NCBI RefSeq assembly: GCF_003075395.1
Contig: NZ_QDFV01000003.1
Span: 310,685 to 374,684, forward strand
DNA: 64,000 nt
Direction of reading: 5' to 3'
Source: Microbacterium sp. TPD7012
GTDB lineage: Bacteria > Actinomycetota > Actinomycetes > Actinomycetales > Microbacteriaceae
Shown here: positions 53,996 to 62,082 of the stretch, one piece after another
How the letters are laid out: each line of letters begins with the position of its first letter
How positions within the stretch are numbered: position 1 is the stretch's first letter
Program-made: the position numbers and the translations under genes
Notes under the pieces: generated by a model
The model's input: only the letters and a program-made list of their open reading frames with translations
What the model was told of the DNA's origin: nothing
Databases searched by the model: none

Positions 53996-55305
53996 GCCGC
54001 CCCCAGCACTTCGGGTGGTTCCTCGCCCGCGGTTTCGGGCCGCAGGGGTGGGGCTATCCCGCCCTCGACTGGGACTACGACTGGACGCGCCCCGAGATCT
54101 ACCAGGAGGCCGCGCGAACGCTCGAGCAGGCGGGTTTCGATCTCGTCATCATCGAGGATGCTCCGTCGATGGGATCGCCGGAGACCATCGACATCCGCGT
54201 CCGGCACGCGTTCGGCGGTCCGAAGCACGACCCGCTGCTCCTCGCGCCCTACCTCTTCCAGGCCACGAAGCACCTCGGTGTCGTTCCGACCGTCAACCCG
54301 GCGGCGTCTCTCCCCTACACGTCCGCGCGACAGTTCGCGACGCTGCAGCACCTGAGCGCGAATCGTCTCGGCCTCAACGTCGTGACCGACACCGGCAGTG
54401 CACGCCACTTCTCGGATGCCGCCCAGCTGGGCCACGACGAGGCGTACGACCGCGCCGAGGAGTGGCTCGACGGCATCCGCTCGCTCTGGCGCAGCTGGGA
54501 CGAGGGCGCGCTGGTGCGGGATCGCACCACGGACGTGTTCGCGGACGGCGCGAGGATGCGACGCGTGCAGCACCGCGGCACGCACTACTCCTTCGACGGG
54601 CCGCTCAACGCACTGCCCTTCACCGACGGCGAGCCTGCGATCGTGTCACCCGGAGGTTCCGGACGCGGCCTCGGCTTCGCCGGAGCGAACTCCGACGTGC
54701 AGCTCGCGCTCGCCCCGTTGCACGAGGCATCCGTCCGCGCATACCGGGCGAAGATCCACGATGCCGCCGTCGCCGCGGGCCGCCGCCCCGACGACATCAA
54801 GATCCTCTTCGCCATCCAGCCGGTGATCACCTCGTCTTCCGAGGAGGCCGATCGTCTCGTCGCCGCCTCGGCGCACCCCGACGACTCGACCCTCCTGCAG
54901 ATCGCCCGCAAGCAGTCGAGCGATCTCGAGACCGATCTCACGTCGCTCGACCTCGACAAGCCGCTCGACCTCGAGATCTTCGGCCCTCACGTCTCGCGCG
55001 GGAGCATCCAGCGACTGGTCGGCGACCGCGGTGAGAATGCCCCGCTGCGGGCGCACCTGACGGCCCTCGTGCGCGCCGGCCGCTTCTCCGACCGCACCGG
55101 CTTCGTCGGGACCGCCGACGAGTTCGCCGATGTGATCGAGGAACTCGGCGAGTGGGGCAACGACGGCGTGCTGCTGTGGGGCGACTTCCACCCGGTGAGC
55201 CTGCACCGCACGCTCGACGAGCTGGTCCCCGTGCTCCGCCGGCGCGGCATCCTCCGTCGCGAGTACACGGACGGCGGGCTGCAGGCGAACCTGCGCGCCT
55301 TCTGA
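53992..55305 (+). CDS. FMN-dependent monooxygenase of the NtaA/SnaA/DszA family
   Basis: A 437-residue LLM-class flavin-dependent monooxygenase. It shows the TIM-barrel family blocks GFDLVIIEDAPSM, SANRLGLNVVTDTG, HRGTHYSFDGPLN and GGSGRGLGFAGANSD. Members use reduced FMN to oxidise sulfur compounds, chelators or thioethers. Coupling to metY suggests release of inorganic sulfur from an organosulfur compound. No dedicated flavin reductase is visible beside it. Confidence 0.85.
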   Translation: MSRPQHFGWFLARGFGPQGWGYPALDWDYDWTRPEIYQEAARTLEQAGFDLVIIEDAPSMGSPETIDIRVRHAFGGPKHDPLLLAPYLFQATKHLGVVPTVNPAASLPYTSARQFATLQHLSANRLGLNVVTDTGSARHFSDAAQLGHDEAYDRAEEWLDGIRSLWRSWDEGALVRDRTTDVFADGARMRRVQHRGTHYSFDGPLNALPFTDGEPAIVSPGGSGRGLGFAGANSDVQLALAPLHEASVRAYRAKIHDAAVAAGRRPDDIKILFAIQPVITSSSEEADRLVAASAHPDDSTLLQIARKQSSDLETDLTSLDLDKPLDLEIFGPHVSRGSIQRLVGDRGENAPLRAHLTALVRAGRFSDRTGFVGTADEFADVIEELGEWGNDGVLLWGDFHPVSLHRTLDELVPVLRRRGILRREYTDGGLQANLRAF

Positions 55306-55327
55306 GTCGTAAGGCTCGTCAGCCGCA

Positions 55328-55825
55328 CTACCAACCCAGCGAGCCCGGGCCGCCCTTGAACGGTCCGACGACCGAGGGCGTGACCCACCCGCCGTAGAAG
55401 CCGCCCGGCTGCGGGACGACGACCTCGTCCCCGACGGTGCATCCGTCCATCGGTCCCGCGTACACCGCGACCCGGTCGCGCAGCGTCTCGAACCCCGGCG
55501 CGGGATCCGGGTAGTTCCACGCCGCGCCCTCGCGCACCGTGTCTCCGCCGCGCACGTCGAGGTAGCGCGCGGTGCCCTTGAACTCGCAGAACGAGCTGCC
55601 CGGAGCATCCGTCAGCGCTCCCGGGACGAAATCGACGATCGGGAGATAGTAGACGGGAGGATGGCTCGTCTCGAGCACCCGCACGGCATCCCGGGTATCG
55701 GCGATCAGCACGCCGCCGAGGCGGATGGTCACGCGCTCCCCGACCGGCTCGACCCGAGGTGGCCTCGGGTAGTCCCACACGGATTCCTGCCCCGGAGCGG
55801 GGATGACGGGAAGAGGTCGGCGCAT
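55328..55825 (-). CDS. DUF427 domain protein
   Basis: A 165-residue protein of the DUF427 family (VTIRLGGVLIADT, VLETSHPPVYYLP, CEFKGTARYLDV, AAWNYPDPAPGFE, VAVYAGPMDGC). The function of the family is not established. The ATG lies 6 nt after TACTCT. It is convergent with the monooxygenase gene and divergent from the LON-domain gene. Confidence 0.88.
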   Translation of the reverse strand: MRRPLPVIPAPGQESVWDYPRPPRVEPVGERVTIRLGGVLIADTRDAVRVLETSHPPVYYLPIVDFVPGALTDAPGSSFCEFKGTARYLDVRGGDTVREGAAWNYPDPAPGFETLRDRVAVYAGPMDGCTVGDEVVVPQPGGFYGGWVTPSVVGPFKGGPGSLGW

Positions 55826-55831
55826 CTGTTC

Positions 55832-55837
55832 AGAGTA
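55832..55837 (-). promoter_or_regulatory. -10 box TACTCT, leaderless start of the DUF427 gene
   Basis: TACTCT ends 6 nt before the ATG at 55825. Confidence 0.5.
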
Positions 55838-55861
55838 CGTCGCTCCGTGTTGACTGATGTC

Positions 55862-56458
55862 ATGACCGCGATACCGATGTTCCCGCTCGGCTCGGTGCTC
55901 TTCCCGTTCACCCCGCTGCCGCTGCGCGTGTTCGAGCCGCGGTATCTCACGATGGTCGGACGGCTTCTCGACGAGGACGACCCCGAGTTCGGCGTCGTGC
56001 TCATCGAGCGCGGCCACGAGGTCGGCGGCGGCGACCGGCGCAGCAGCATCGGCACGATGGCCCGGCTGGTCAGCGTCTCGGCCGGCGCCGAGGTGCTGAC
56101 CGCCGTCGCTGTCGGCACCGATCGCTTCACGGTCGAGCAATGGCTCGACGACGACCCCTACCCCCGCGCGGATGTCACGCCGCTTCCCCGACTCGAGTGG
56201 GACGATGCACTCACCCCGCTGGAGAAGGAGGCCGAGGCCATCGTGCGTCGCACTCTCGCTCGCGCGCCCGAGACGCGGTGGGACGCCGACACCGAGCTCG
56301 CCGATGAGCCGCTCGCCGCGGCATGGCAGCTCGCCGCGATCGCTCCGCTGGGCGAATACGACAGGTACACCCTGCTGCAGTCGACGACGGCCGATGCGCT
56401 CCTTCGACAGATCATCGATCTCACGCTCGAGGCCGAGCTCCTGTGGTCAGCCGAGTGA
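55862..56458 (+). CDS. LON substrate-binding-domain protein
   Basis: A 198-residue protein made only of the Lon protease N-terminal domain: MFPLGSVLFPFTPLPLRVFEPRYLTM, then GTMARLVSV and a helical C-terminus. The ATPase and protease domains of Lon are absent. Such stand-alone proteins are widespread in actinobacteria, with unknown function, possibly substrate recognition. It ends 2 nt before the convergent terC. Confidence 0.88.
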   Translation: MTAIPMFPLGSVLFPFTPLPLRVFEPRYLTMVGRLLDEDDPEFGVVLIERGHEVGGGDRRSSIGTMARLVSVSAGAEVLTAVAVGTDRFTVEQWLDDDPYPRADVTPLPRLEWDDALTPLEKEAEAIVRRTLARAPETRWDADTELADEPLAAAWQLAAIAPLGEYDRYTLLQSTTADALLRQIIDLTLEAELLWSAE

Positions 56459-56460
56459 TC

Positions 56461-57465
56461 TCACTCGGTGATGACCGCCTTCTTCTCGGCCCGCTTCTCG
56501 CGCCCTGAGGCGATGAGGCTGGCGATCGTCGCGATCGTCATCGACGCGATGATCACGCCCAGCGAGACCATGTTGTCGATGTCGGGCACCCACTCGACGT
56601 GCTCGCCGCCGTTGATGAACGGCAGCTCGTTCACGTGCAGCGCATGCAGGATGAGCTTGATGCCGATGAAGCCGAGGATCACGGCGATGCCGTAGTGCAG
56701 GTAGCGCAGGCGGTCGAGCAGATCGCCGAGCAGGAAGTACAGCTGGCGCAGGCCCATCAGCGCGAAGATGTTCGCCGCGAACACGAGGAAGCCGTTCGTC
56801 GTGATCTCGAAGATCGCCGGGATCGAGTCGATCGCGAAGATCAGGTCGGTCACACCGATCGTGATGAGCACGATGACCATCGGAGTGAACATCCGCTTGC
56901 CGTCTACCGTGGTGCGCAGCTTCGAACCGTCGTAGTGGTCGCTGATGTCGATGCGCCGACGCAGCAGTCGCACGACGAAGTTCTCGCGCTGCACCTCGCC
57001 CTCGTGATCGCCGTCCGGCATCGCCTGGCGGATCGCCGTCCAGATGAGGAATGCGCCGAAGACGTAGAAGATCGGCGAGAAGTTCTCGACGATCGCGACG
57101 CCGACGAGGATGAACGCGCCGCGCAGGACGAGGGCGATGATGATCCCGATCATGAGCACCTGCTGCTGCAGCCGCCTCGGAACGGCGAACTGCGCCATGA
57201 TCAGCACGAAGACGAAGAGGTTGTCGATCGAGAGGCTGTACTCGAGCGCCCATCCGGTGATGAAGTCGCCGGCGTTCTGCCAGCCGCCCACGTTGCCGAG
57301 CAGCACCGCGAACAGCAGCGCGAGGCCGACGTAGAACACCACCCAGAGGGTGGACTCCTTCGTCGAGGGGATGTGCGGGCGCAGCTTGATGAGCAGGAGG
57401 TCGCCGATGAGGATGATCGTGAGGACGACCATCGAGGTGATCTCGAACCAGAGAGGGATTTCCAA
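56461..57465 (-). CDS. TerC-family integral membrane protein, probable manganese exporter
   Basis: A 334-residue protein with eight to nine membrane helices and the TerC hallmark acidic positions D81 (SIDNLFVFVLIM) and D213 (FAIDSIPAIF). TerC proteins have been linked to metal ion export, notably Mn2+. The TTG start at 57465 gives the typical LEIPLWFEIT opening and has GAAAGGTG 10 nt upstream. A manganese riboswitch in its leader supports a role in Mn2+ detoxification or metalation of exported proteins. Confidence 0.92.
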   Translation of the reverse strand: MEIPLWFEITSMVVLTIILIGDLLLIKLRPHIPSTKESTLWVVFYVGLALLFAVLLGNVGGWQNAGDFITGWALEYSLSIDNLFVFVLIMAQFAVPRRLQQQVLMIGIIIALVLRGAFILVGVAIVENFSPIFYVFGAFLIWTAIRQAMPDGDHEGEVQRENFVVRLLRRRIDISDHYDGSKLRTTVDGKRMFTPMVIVLITIGVTDLIFAIDSIPAIFEITTNGFLVFAANIFALMGLRQLYFLLGDLLDRLRYLHYGIAVILGFIGIKLILHALHVNELPFINGGEHVEWVPDIDNMVSLGVIIASMTIATIASLIASGREKRAEKKAVITE

Positions 57466-57502
57466 GGGCGCACGGCACCTTTCAGGAGGGTCGGGAAGAA
57501 GC

Positions 57503-57601
57503 CGAAAGTCTCTCCCCCGCACAGAAGTGCGTCGCGCGCCCGGAGCAGCGATGCCGATGCTCGTGATGACGTTACGCGCGGATCCGGGATACTCCCTCTC
57601 G
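57503..57601 (-). ncRNA. yybP-ykoY manganese riboswitch upstream of terC
   Basis: The minus strand folds as in this riboswitch class. P1 pairs CGAGAG with CUUUCG. The L1 sequence GGAGUA directly follows P1. P3 has outer stem GCGCG/CGCGC, an internal loop containing CGUCA on the 5' side and CGG on the 3' side, and inner stem GAGCA/UGCUC. A P4 hairpin CGCAC-UUCU-GUGCG follows, and GAGA precedes the P1 3' arm. P2 is short and not resolved. The P1 3' arm CUUUC can instead pair with GAAAG of the terC ribosome-binding site, implying an ON switch when Mn2+ stabilises P1. Confidence 0.88.
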
Positions 57602-57609
57602 CGGGAGCA

Positions 57610-57615
57610 ATGCTA
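57610..57615 (-). promoter_or_regulatory. -10 box TAGCAT for the terC riboswitch transcript
   Basis: TAGCAT lies 8 nt before the P1 5' arm, so transcription would begin right at the riboswitch. Confidence 0.45.
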
Positions 57616-57665
57616 CCGGAGCAACACTGCCTCGGAGAACGACATTGCATGGTGGAATAGTCGTC

Positions 57666-58331
57666 GTGACCTCGACTTCGCACCCAGACCACATCGAACA
57701 CGGCATCGCTCCCCTGGAGACCCGGCCCCAGAACTCCTGGGCCCGAGCGATCGGCTCGCTCATCTTCGTGAGCCGCTGGCTGCAGGCCCCGCTCTACCTC
57801 GGCCTGATCGTCGCCCAGCTGGTCTACGTCGTCGTGTTCATGGTGGAGCTGTGGCACCTGATCGCCGAGGACGTGTTCGGCGACATCACGCACATCGAAG
57901 AGGCCACCATCATGCTGACGGTGCTCGGCCTGATCGACGTCGTGATGATCGCGAACCTCCTCATCATGGTGATCATCGGCGGATACGAGACCTTCGTGTC
58001 GCGTATCAACACGGAGGGGCACCCGGATCAGCCCGAGTGGCTCTCGCACGTCAATGCGAACGTGCTCAAGGTGAAGCTCGCGATGGCGATCATCGGCATC
58101 TCCTCGATCCACCTGCTCAAGACATTCATCGAGGTGGGCGGCATGAGCGAGTCGGGGATCAACGAGGACGGCGAGAAGTACACCCCGACCGGCGTCCTCT
58201 GGCAGGTCGTCATCCACTGCGTGTTCATCCTCTCGGCCCTCGCGCTGGCCTGGATCGACAAGATGTCGCAGAGCACGGCGAAGGCCGCGCACGCTGCGGC
58301 GCAGACCGCTCCGCAGAACGCCGCGCACTGA
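57666..58331 (+). CDS. UPF0114/YqhA-family membrane protein
   Basis: A 221-residue protein with four predicted membrane helices (about 40-60, 75-100, 130-150 and 180-200) and family blocks FVSRWLQAPLYLGLI, VMIANLLIMVIIGGYE and KLAMAIIGISSIHLLKTF. The family function is unknown. GTG 57666 is preceded by GGTGGA. It is divergent from terC, sharing a 200-bp gap that contains the terC riboswitch. Confidence 0.9.
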   Translation: MTSTSHPDHIEHGIAPLETRPQNSWARAIGSLIFVSRWLQAPLYLGLIVAQLVYVVVFMVELWHLIAEDVFGDITHIEEATIMLTVLGLIDVVMIANLLIMVIIGGYETFVSRINTEGHPDQPEWLSHVNANVLKVKLAMAIIGISSIHLLKTFIEVGGMSESGINEDGEKYTPTGVLWQVVIHCVFILSALALAWIDKMSQSTAKAAHAAAQTAPQNAAH

Positions 58332-58391
58332 TCTGAGACGATGGGGCGTCCGTCGACACTTTCCCAGTGAGAGACACCGAACGGAAACAGG

Positions 58392-58949
58392 ATGCCCGTG
58401 CAGACGAGTGATCAGAGATGGGCCGCGCAGGCCGCAGCAGGCGACGAGAGCGCCTTCCGCGAGCTGTACCGAGCCCACGTACGACCGGTCTACTGGATCG
58501 CCAACGGCATCCTCGCGTCGCCCGCCGACGCCGAGGATGTGACGCAGGAGACCTTCGTGGTCGCGTGGCGCAAGCTCCCGGGGCTCGAGCTCCAGGGCGA
58601 GTCGATCCTGCCGTGGCTGGCGACGATCTGCCGATTCCAGGCGGCGAACCGGCTCCGCCAGCGCCGCCGTGACCAGGCTCACACGGCCGAAGCCCTCGAC
58701 GAGGAGCTGCCGGACACGGTCAGCGTCGAGGAGCAGGTCATCACCGCGGATCTCGCGGCGCGGATCGCCGCCGAGGTCGGCACACTGAGCGAGCTCGATC
58801 GCGAGATCTTCCGCCTGTGCGCATCCGAGGGCTATGCCTATCAGGCCGCAGCCGAAGAGCTCGGCGTGAGCCACGCCGTCGTCCGGAACCGTCTCTCCCG
58901 AGTGCGCACCCAGTTGCGCGGCGCTGTGAAGGAAGCGAGAGACGCATGA
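58392..58949 (+). CDS. ECF-type RNA polymerase sigma factor
   Basis: A 185-residue sigma-70-family factor with only regions 2 and 4. Region 2 spans about 20-90 (AFRELYRAHVRPVYWIA, SPADAEDVTQETFVVAWRKL) and region 4 about 125-180 (SELDREIFRLCASEGYAYQAAAEELGV). It is coupled by ATGA to a two-pass membrane protein that is probably its anti-sigma factor. Confidence 0.9.
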   Translation: MPVQTSDQRWAAQAAAGDESAFRELYRAHVRPVYWIANGILASPADAEDVTQETFVVAWRKLPGLELQGESILPWLATICRFQAANRLRQRRRDQAHTAEALDEELPDTVSVEEQVITADLAARIAAEVGTLSELDREIFRLCASEGYAYQAAAEELGVSHAVVRNRLSRVRTQLRGAVKEARDA

Positions 58950-60055
58950 ACGACCAGACCCCCCGAGACGAGCTCCCCGAGCTCTCCGACGAGACCATCG
59001 CCCGCATCGAGACCTCCGTGTTCTCGGCGATCGAGGCGGAGCGCCCACGCGTGGCGGCGCCGTCCGTGGACCGTGCGCGGACCAGACGGCGTCGCTGGCT
59101 GACCGGCGCCGGAGTCGCGGCCGCCTTCGTCGTCGGCGTCCTCGTGACACCCCCGATCCTCGGCGCCGTCGGCGGCGGATCGATGATGACCGCGGACGGT
59201 GCCGGCGGAAGCGTCGCCGAGTCCGGCGCCGCCTCCCCCGACCGGAGTCTCGAGATCGCTCCCGGTGCCGTGGATGAGACGGCGACCGTCCCTTCTGCGC
59301 TTGCCGGCAAGGAGCTCGCGGTGAGCGACCGGGAGATCATCGCCACCGCCCGCGCCACCGTGCAGGTCAAGAGCATCACGGATGCCGCCGCGGCCATCGC
59401 CGCCCTGGCCGAGGAGCGCGGCGGCTACGTCGAGAGCACGGAGATCGGCAAGGCCGTGGCGGTCGACGGCACGACCGAGCCCGTCCCCGCCGATTCCGGC
59501 TACGGATGGATCAGCATCCGCGTGCCCTCCGCAGAGCTGTCCGACGTGATCGCCGCTCTCGAGGATTCGGGCGAGGTGCTGTCCTCCTCGATCTCGAAGC
59601 AGGACGTCACCTCGGTCGCGATCGACCTCCGCGCCCGCGTCGACGCGACGAAGGCATCCGTCACGCGGCTCACCGAGCTCATGGCCCAGTCGGGCAGTGT
59701 CTCGGAGCTGATCGAGGCGGAGGTCGCGCTGACCGACCGTCAGGCGCAGCTCGAGTCCTACGAGCAGCAGCTCGCGTCGATCGAGGATCAGGTCGCGATG
59801 TCGACGCTCCAGGTCGAGCTGACCCGCACCACCGCGCCGACGACGGCGGACCCGGCCGGATTCGGCGATGGGCTGCTGGCCGGCTGGAACGGCCTCGTGG
59901 TCTCGCTGAACGCACTCGTCATCGCCGTCGGCTTCCTCCTCCCCTGGCTCGCGGTCGCCGGGTTCGTCGTGCTGGTCGTGTGGCTCATCCGCCGGGCCCG
60001 TCGCACCCGGCGCGCAAGACGGAACGCGACGACGACGGCGTCCGACGCGGACTGA
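58946..60055 (+). CDS. DUF4349 membrane protein, probable anti-sigma factor
   Basis: A 369-residue protein. The first 50 residues (ELPELSDETIARIETSVFSAIEAE) are acidic and cytoplasmic, like an anti-sigma segment. A membrane helix follows at about 55-78. The large exported part matches DUF4349 (ATVQVKSITDAAAAIAAL, YGWISIRVPSAELSDVIAAL, ISKQDVTSVAIDLRARV) with a coiled coil, and a second membrane helix lies near 310-338 before a basic tail. Coupling to the ECF sigma gene suggests it holds the sigma factor and senses an envelope signal. The anti-sigma role is inferred. Confidence 0.8.
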   Translation: MNDQTPRDELPELSDETIARIETSVFSAIEAERPRVAAPSVDRARTRRRRWLTGAGVAAAFVVGVLVTPPILGAVGGGSMMTADGAGGSVAESGAASPDRSLEIAPGAVDETATVPSALAGKELAVSDREIIATARATVQVKSITDAAAAIAALAEERGGYVESTEIGKAVAVDGTTEPVPADSGYGWISIRVPSAELSDVIAALEDSGEVLSSSISKQDVTSVAIDLRARVDATKASVTRLTELMAQSGSVSELIEAEVALTDRQAQLESYEQQLASIEDQVAMSTLQVELTRTTAPTTADPAGFGDGLLAGWNGLVVSLNALVIAVGFLLPWLAVAGFVVLVVWLIRRARRTRRARRNATTTASDAD

Positions 60056-60066
60056 TCGTCTGATCG

Positions 60067-60100
60067 AGAGCGGCTCCCGGCATCCGTCGGGGGCCGCTCT
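60067..60100 (+). terminator. terminator of the ECF sigma/DUF4349 operon
   Basis: A 13-bp stem (AGAGCGGC/GCCGCTCT extended inward by five pairs) with an 8-nt loop follows the stop by 11 nt and precedes the T-rich TTCGTTGATTTTCC. Confidence 0.8.
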
Positions 60101-60120
60101 TCGTTGATTTTCCGGGGTAT

Positions 60121-60134
60121 ACAAGAAGTCTTGT
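60121..60134. promoter_or_regulatory. inverted repeat ACAAGA-AG-TCTTGT, probable operator of the HTH regulator
   Basis: The repeat overlaps a -35-like TTGTGG (60131-60136). TAGCGT at 60155-60160 would be the -10 (18-bp spacer), 7 nt before the GTG start at 60168. Binding there would block the promoter, consistent with autorepression of the regulator-MFS operon. Confidence 0.6.
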
Positions 60135-60167
60135 GGAAACTGCGGGGCCGCACATAGCGTTCTTCCC

Positions 60168-60716
60168 GTGGAAGACATCTCCGTGATCACCGCCGTGCAC
60201 CACCCACTGCGTCGCCGCATGTTCGACTATCTGCTGCTGTTCGGCGCCTCGCAGGTGACAGCGCTCTCCCGTGCGCTCGACAGCCAGGTGGGGAGCATCA
60301 GTCACCATCTGCGGATGCTGGAACGCGCGGGCATCGTGGAGCGTGTGGAGGATCCGACCGGCGACAAGCGCACCAGCTGGTGGAGAGTCGCACGCCGCGG
60401 CCTGACCTGGTCGGCCGACGACTTCGCCGATTCCCCCGCCGACGCACTCCTCGCACGTGAGGCGCAGCGCCAGGGCATCCGCCTGCAGTTCGAGCGGCTG
60501 CAGCGCTGGCACCGCCACCGCCACGATGCGGACTACGCAGATTACGACGGCTACAGCACCGACAGCACCGCCTGGGCGTCACCGGCCGAGCTGCAGGACC
60601 TCTCGATGCGGCTCCTCGCCACGATCCGCGACTGGCAGGAGTCGATCGACGTCCGAGACGGGCAGGACCGCACCCCGGTCTTCCTCTTCGCCCACGCCTT
60701 CCCCTCGGAGCCCTGA
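60168..60716 (+). CDS. ArsR-like winged-helix transcriptional regulator
   Basis: A 182-residue protein with a winged helix at about residues 1-75 (HHPLRRRMFDYLLLFGASQVTALSRAL, SISHHLRMLERAGIVERV) and a longer His/Asp/Tyr-rich C-terminal part (RHRHDADYADYDGY) that could bind metal or simply dimerise. No ArsR metal-site Cys is present. The start GTG 60168 overlaps nothing upstream; its stop overlaps the MFS start (TGATG), so it probably controls the pump. Confidence 0.88.
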   Translation: MEDISVITAVHHPLRRRMFDYLLLFGASQVTALSRALDSQVGSISHHLRMLERAGIVERVEDPTGDKRTSWWRVARRGLTWSADDFADSPADALLAREAQRQGIRLQFERLQRWHRHRHDADYADYDGYSTDSTAWASPAELQDLSMRLLATIRDWQESIDVRDGQDRTPVFLFAHAFPSEP

Positions 60717-61957
60717 TGACCGCTGTCGTCGATCCGGTGCAGATGCGCGAGGTTCCACCGTTCCGCCGCGATCGTCTCGTGCACGCGTGGATCGGGGTGA
60801 AGGCCCTGTCGGACGCCGGAGATGCGCTCTGGACCATCGCGCTGGTCTGGACGGCTGTGCAGACCGCCTCTCCCGCCGTCGCCGGCCTGATCGTCGCCGC
60901 CGGCACCGTGCCGCGAGCGGTGGTGCTGCTGTTCGGGGGCGTGATCGCGGATCGAGCCGATGCGCGCCTGGTCATGCTCCTGTTCAACACCATCCGAGTC
61001 GGCGTGCTCGTCGCGGTGACGCTCTGGGTGCTCGCCACCCCGCCGACCGTGGCCGTGCTGCTGTTCGCCGCGATCGCGTTCGGCGTGTGCGACGCCTTCT
61101 ACGAACCCTCGGCCGGCACGATCTCGCGCCGACTGGTCCGGGCATCCGACCTGCCGACCTACGGCGCCGCGGCGCAGACGGCGTCGCGTCTGGGGACCAT
61201 GGGCGGCGCCGCCGTCGGGGGCGTCATCGTCGCCCACGCCGGTCTCGCAGGGAGCGCAGCCGCGAACGCGCTGACCTTCACCTTCGTCGTCGCGTTCCTC
61301 GCGATCTGGCTGCGACCGCGCTTCCTGCTCGCGCGCGCCGAGAAGGAGTCCGCGCTGCGCGGGATCGCCGGCGGCTTCCGCCATCTCGCCGCCACCCCCA
61401 CGACACGCACGCTCGTGCTCGCCCTCTCCGGCCTCAACCTGGCCGTGGGACCGGCGGTCGGCATCGGACTCGCGCTGCGAGCTCACGACCAGGGTTGGGG
61501 CGCGCCGGCCGTCGGACTCTTCGAGGCGCTTCTCGGCCTGGGCGCGGCGATCGGCGCCGTCTCCGTCGCGAAGTGGCGTCCGCGCCGCGAGGCGGTCGCG
61601 GGGTTCTGGGCGCTCGTCGTGCAGGGCGCGGCAATCGTCGCCCTCGGATTCGGGCCGATCTGGACCGTGGCGGCATCCGCCTTCGTCGTCGGCGCGACGG
61701 CCGGATACGCCTCGGTGCTGCTGAGCGCGACGTTCTCGGCGACCGTCGACACCGCCTATCTCGGACGCATGGGCTCGATCACGCGGCTGGGCGACGACTG
61801 CCTGATGCCGCTCGCCATGGCCGGGTTCGGTGCGCTGGCTTCGGCGACCTCCGTCTGGGTGCCCTTCGTGCTCTTCGGGGTCACGATGATGGGGCTGATG
61901 GTCGTGCCTCTCCGCACCGCCACCTTCCGCGAGATGTCTTTGCGCTCCGGCCGATGA
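60716..61957 (+). CDS. MFS transporter, probable drug or metabolite efflux
   Basis: A 413-residue protein with about twelve membrane helices. The loop between helices 2 and 3 carries GGVIADRADARLVMLLFNTIR, a variant of the MFS motif. The overall pattern resembles the enterobactin/macrolide exporter-like branch. The substrate is unknown. Translational coupling to the HTH regulator suggests inducible efflux. Confidence 0.88.
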   Translation: MTAVVDPVQMREVPPFRRDRLVHAWIGVKALSDAGDALWTIALVWTAVQTASPAVAGLIVAAGTVPRAVVLLFGGVIADRADARLVMLLFNTIRVGVLVAVTLWVLATPPTVAVLLFAAIAFGVCDAFYEPSAGTISRRLVRASDLPTYGAAAQTASRLGTMGGAAVGGVIVAHAGLAGSAAANALTFTFVVAFLAIWLRPRFLLARAEKESALRGIAGGFRHLAATPTTRTLVLALSGLNLAVGPAVGIGLALRAHDQGWGAPAVGLFEALLGLGAAIGAVSVAKWRPRREAVAGFWALVVQGAAIVALGFGPIWTVAASAFVVGATAGYASVLLSATFSATVDTAYLGRMGSITRLGDDCLMPLAMAGFGALASATSVWVPFVLFGVTMMGLMVVPLRTATFREMSLRSGR

Positions 61958-61972
61958 CACCCGAATACGAGG

Positions 61973-61998
61973 AAAGCCCCCGGCGAACCGGGGGCTTT
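61973..61998. terminator. bidirectional terminator between MFS gene and tRNA-Glu
   Basis: A perfect 11-bp stem AAAGCCCCCGG / CCGGGGGCTTT with a CGAA tetraloop. The A and T ends make it symmetric, so it can end the MFS transcript (plus) and the tRNA transcript (minus). Confidence 0.85.
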
Positions 61999-62009
61999 CT
62001 CGTGTCGTG

Positions 62010-62082
62010 TGACCCCAGCGGGATTCGAACCCGCGTTACCGCCGTGAGAGGGCAGCGTACTAGGCCGCTATACGATGGGGCC
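62010..62082 (-). tRNA. tRNA-Glu (anticodon CTC)
   Basis: A 73-nt cloverleaf. The acceptor stem GGCCCCA pairs with TGGGGTC (one G-T), discriminator A. The anticodon stem is CTGCC/GGCGG with loop CTCTCAC, so the anticodon is CTC. The T arm is GCGGGTTCGAATCCCGC. The 3' CCA is not encoded. A GGACG-GAAA-CGTCC hairpin lies just upstream (62091-62104). Confidence 0.97.
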
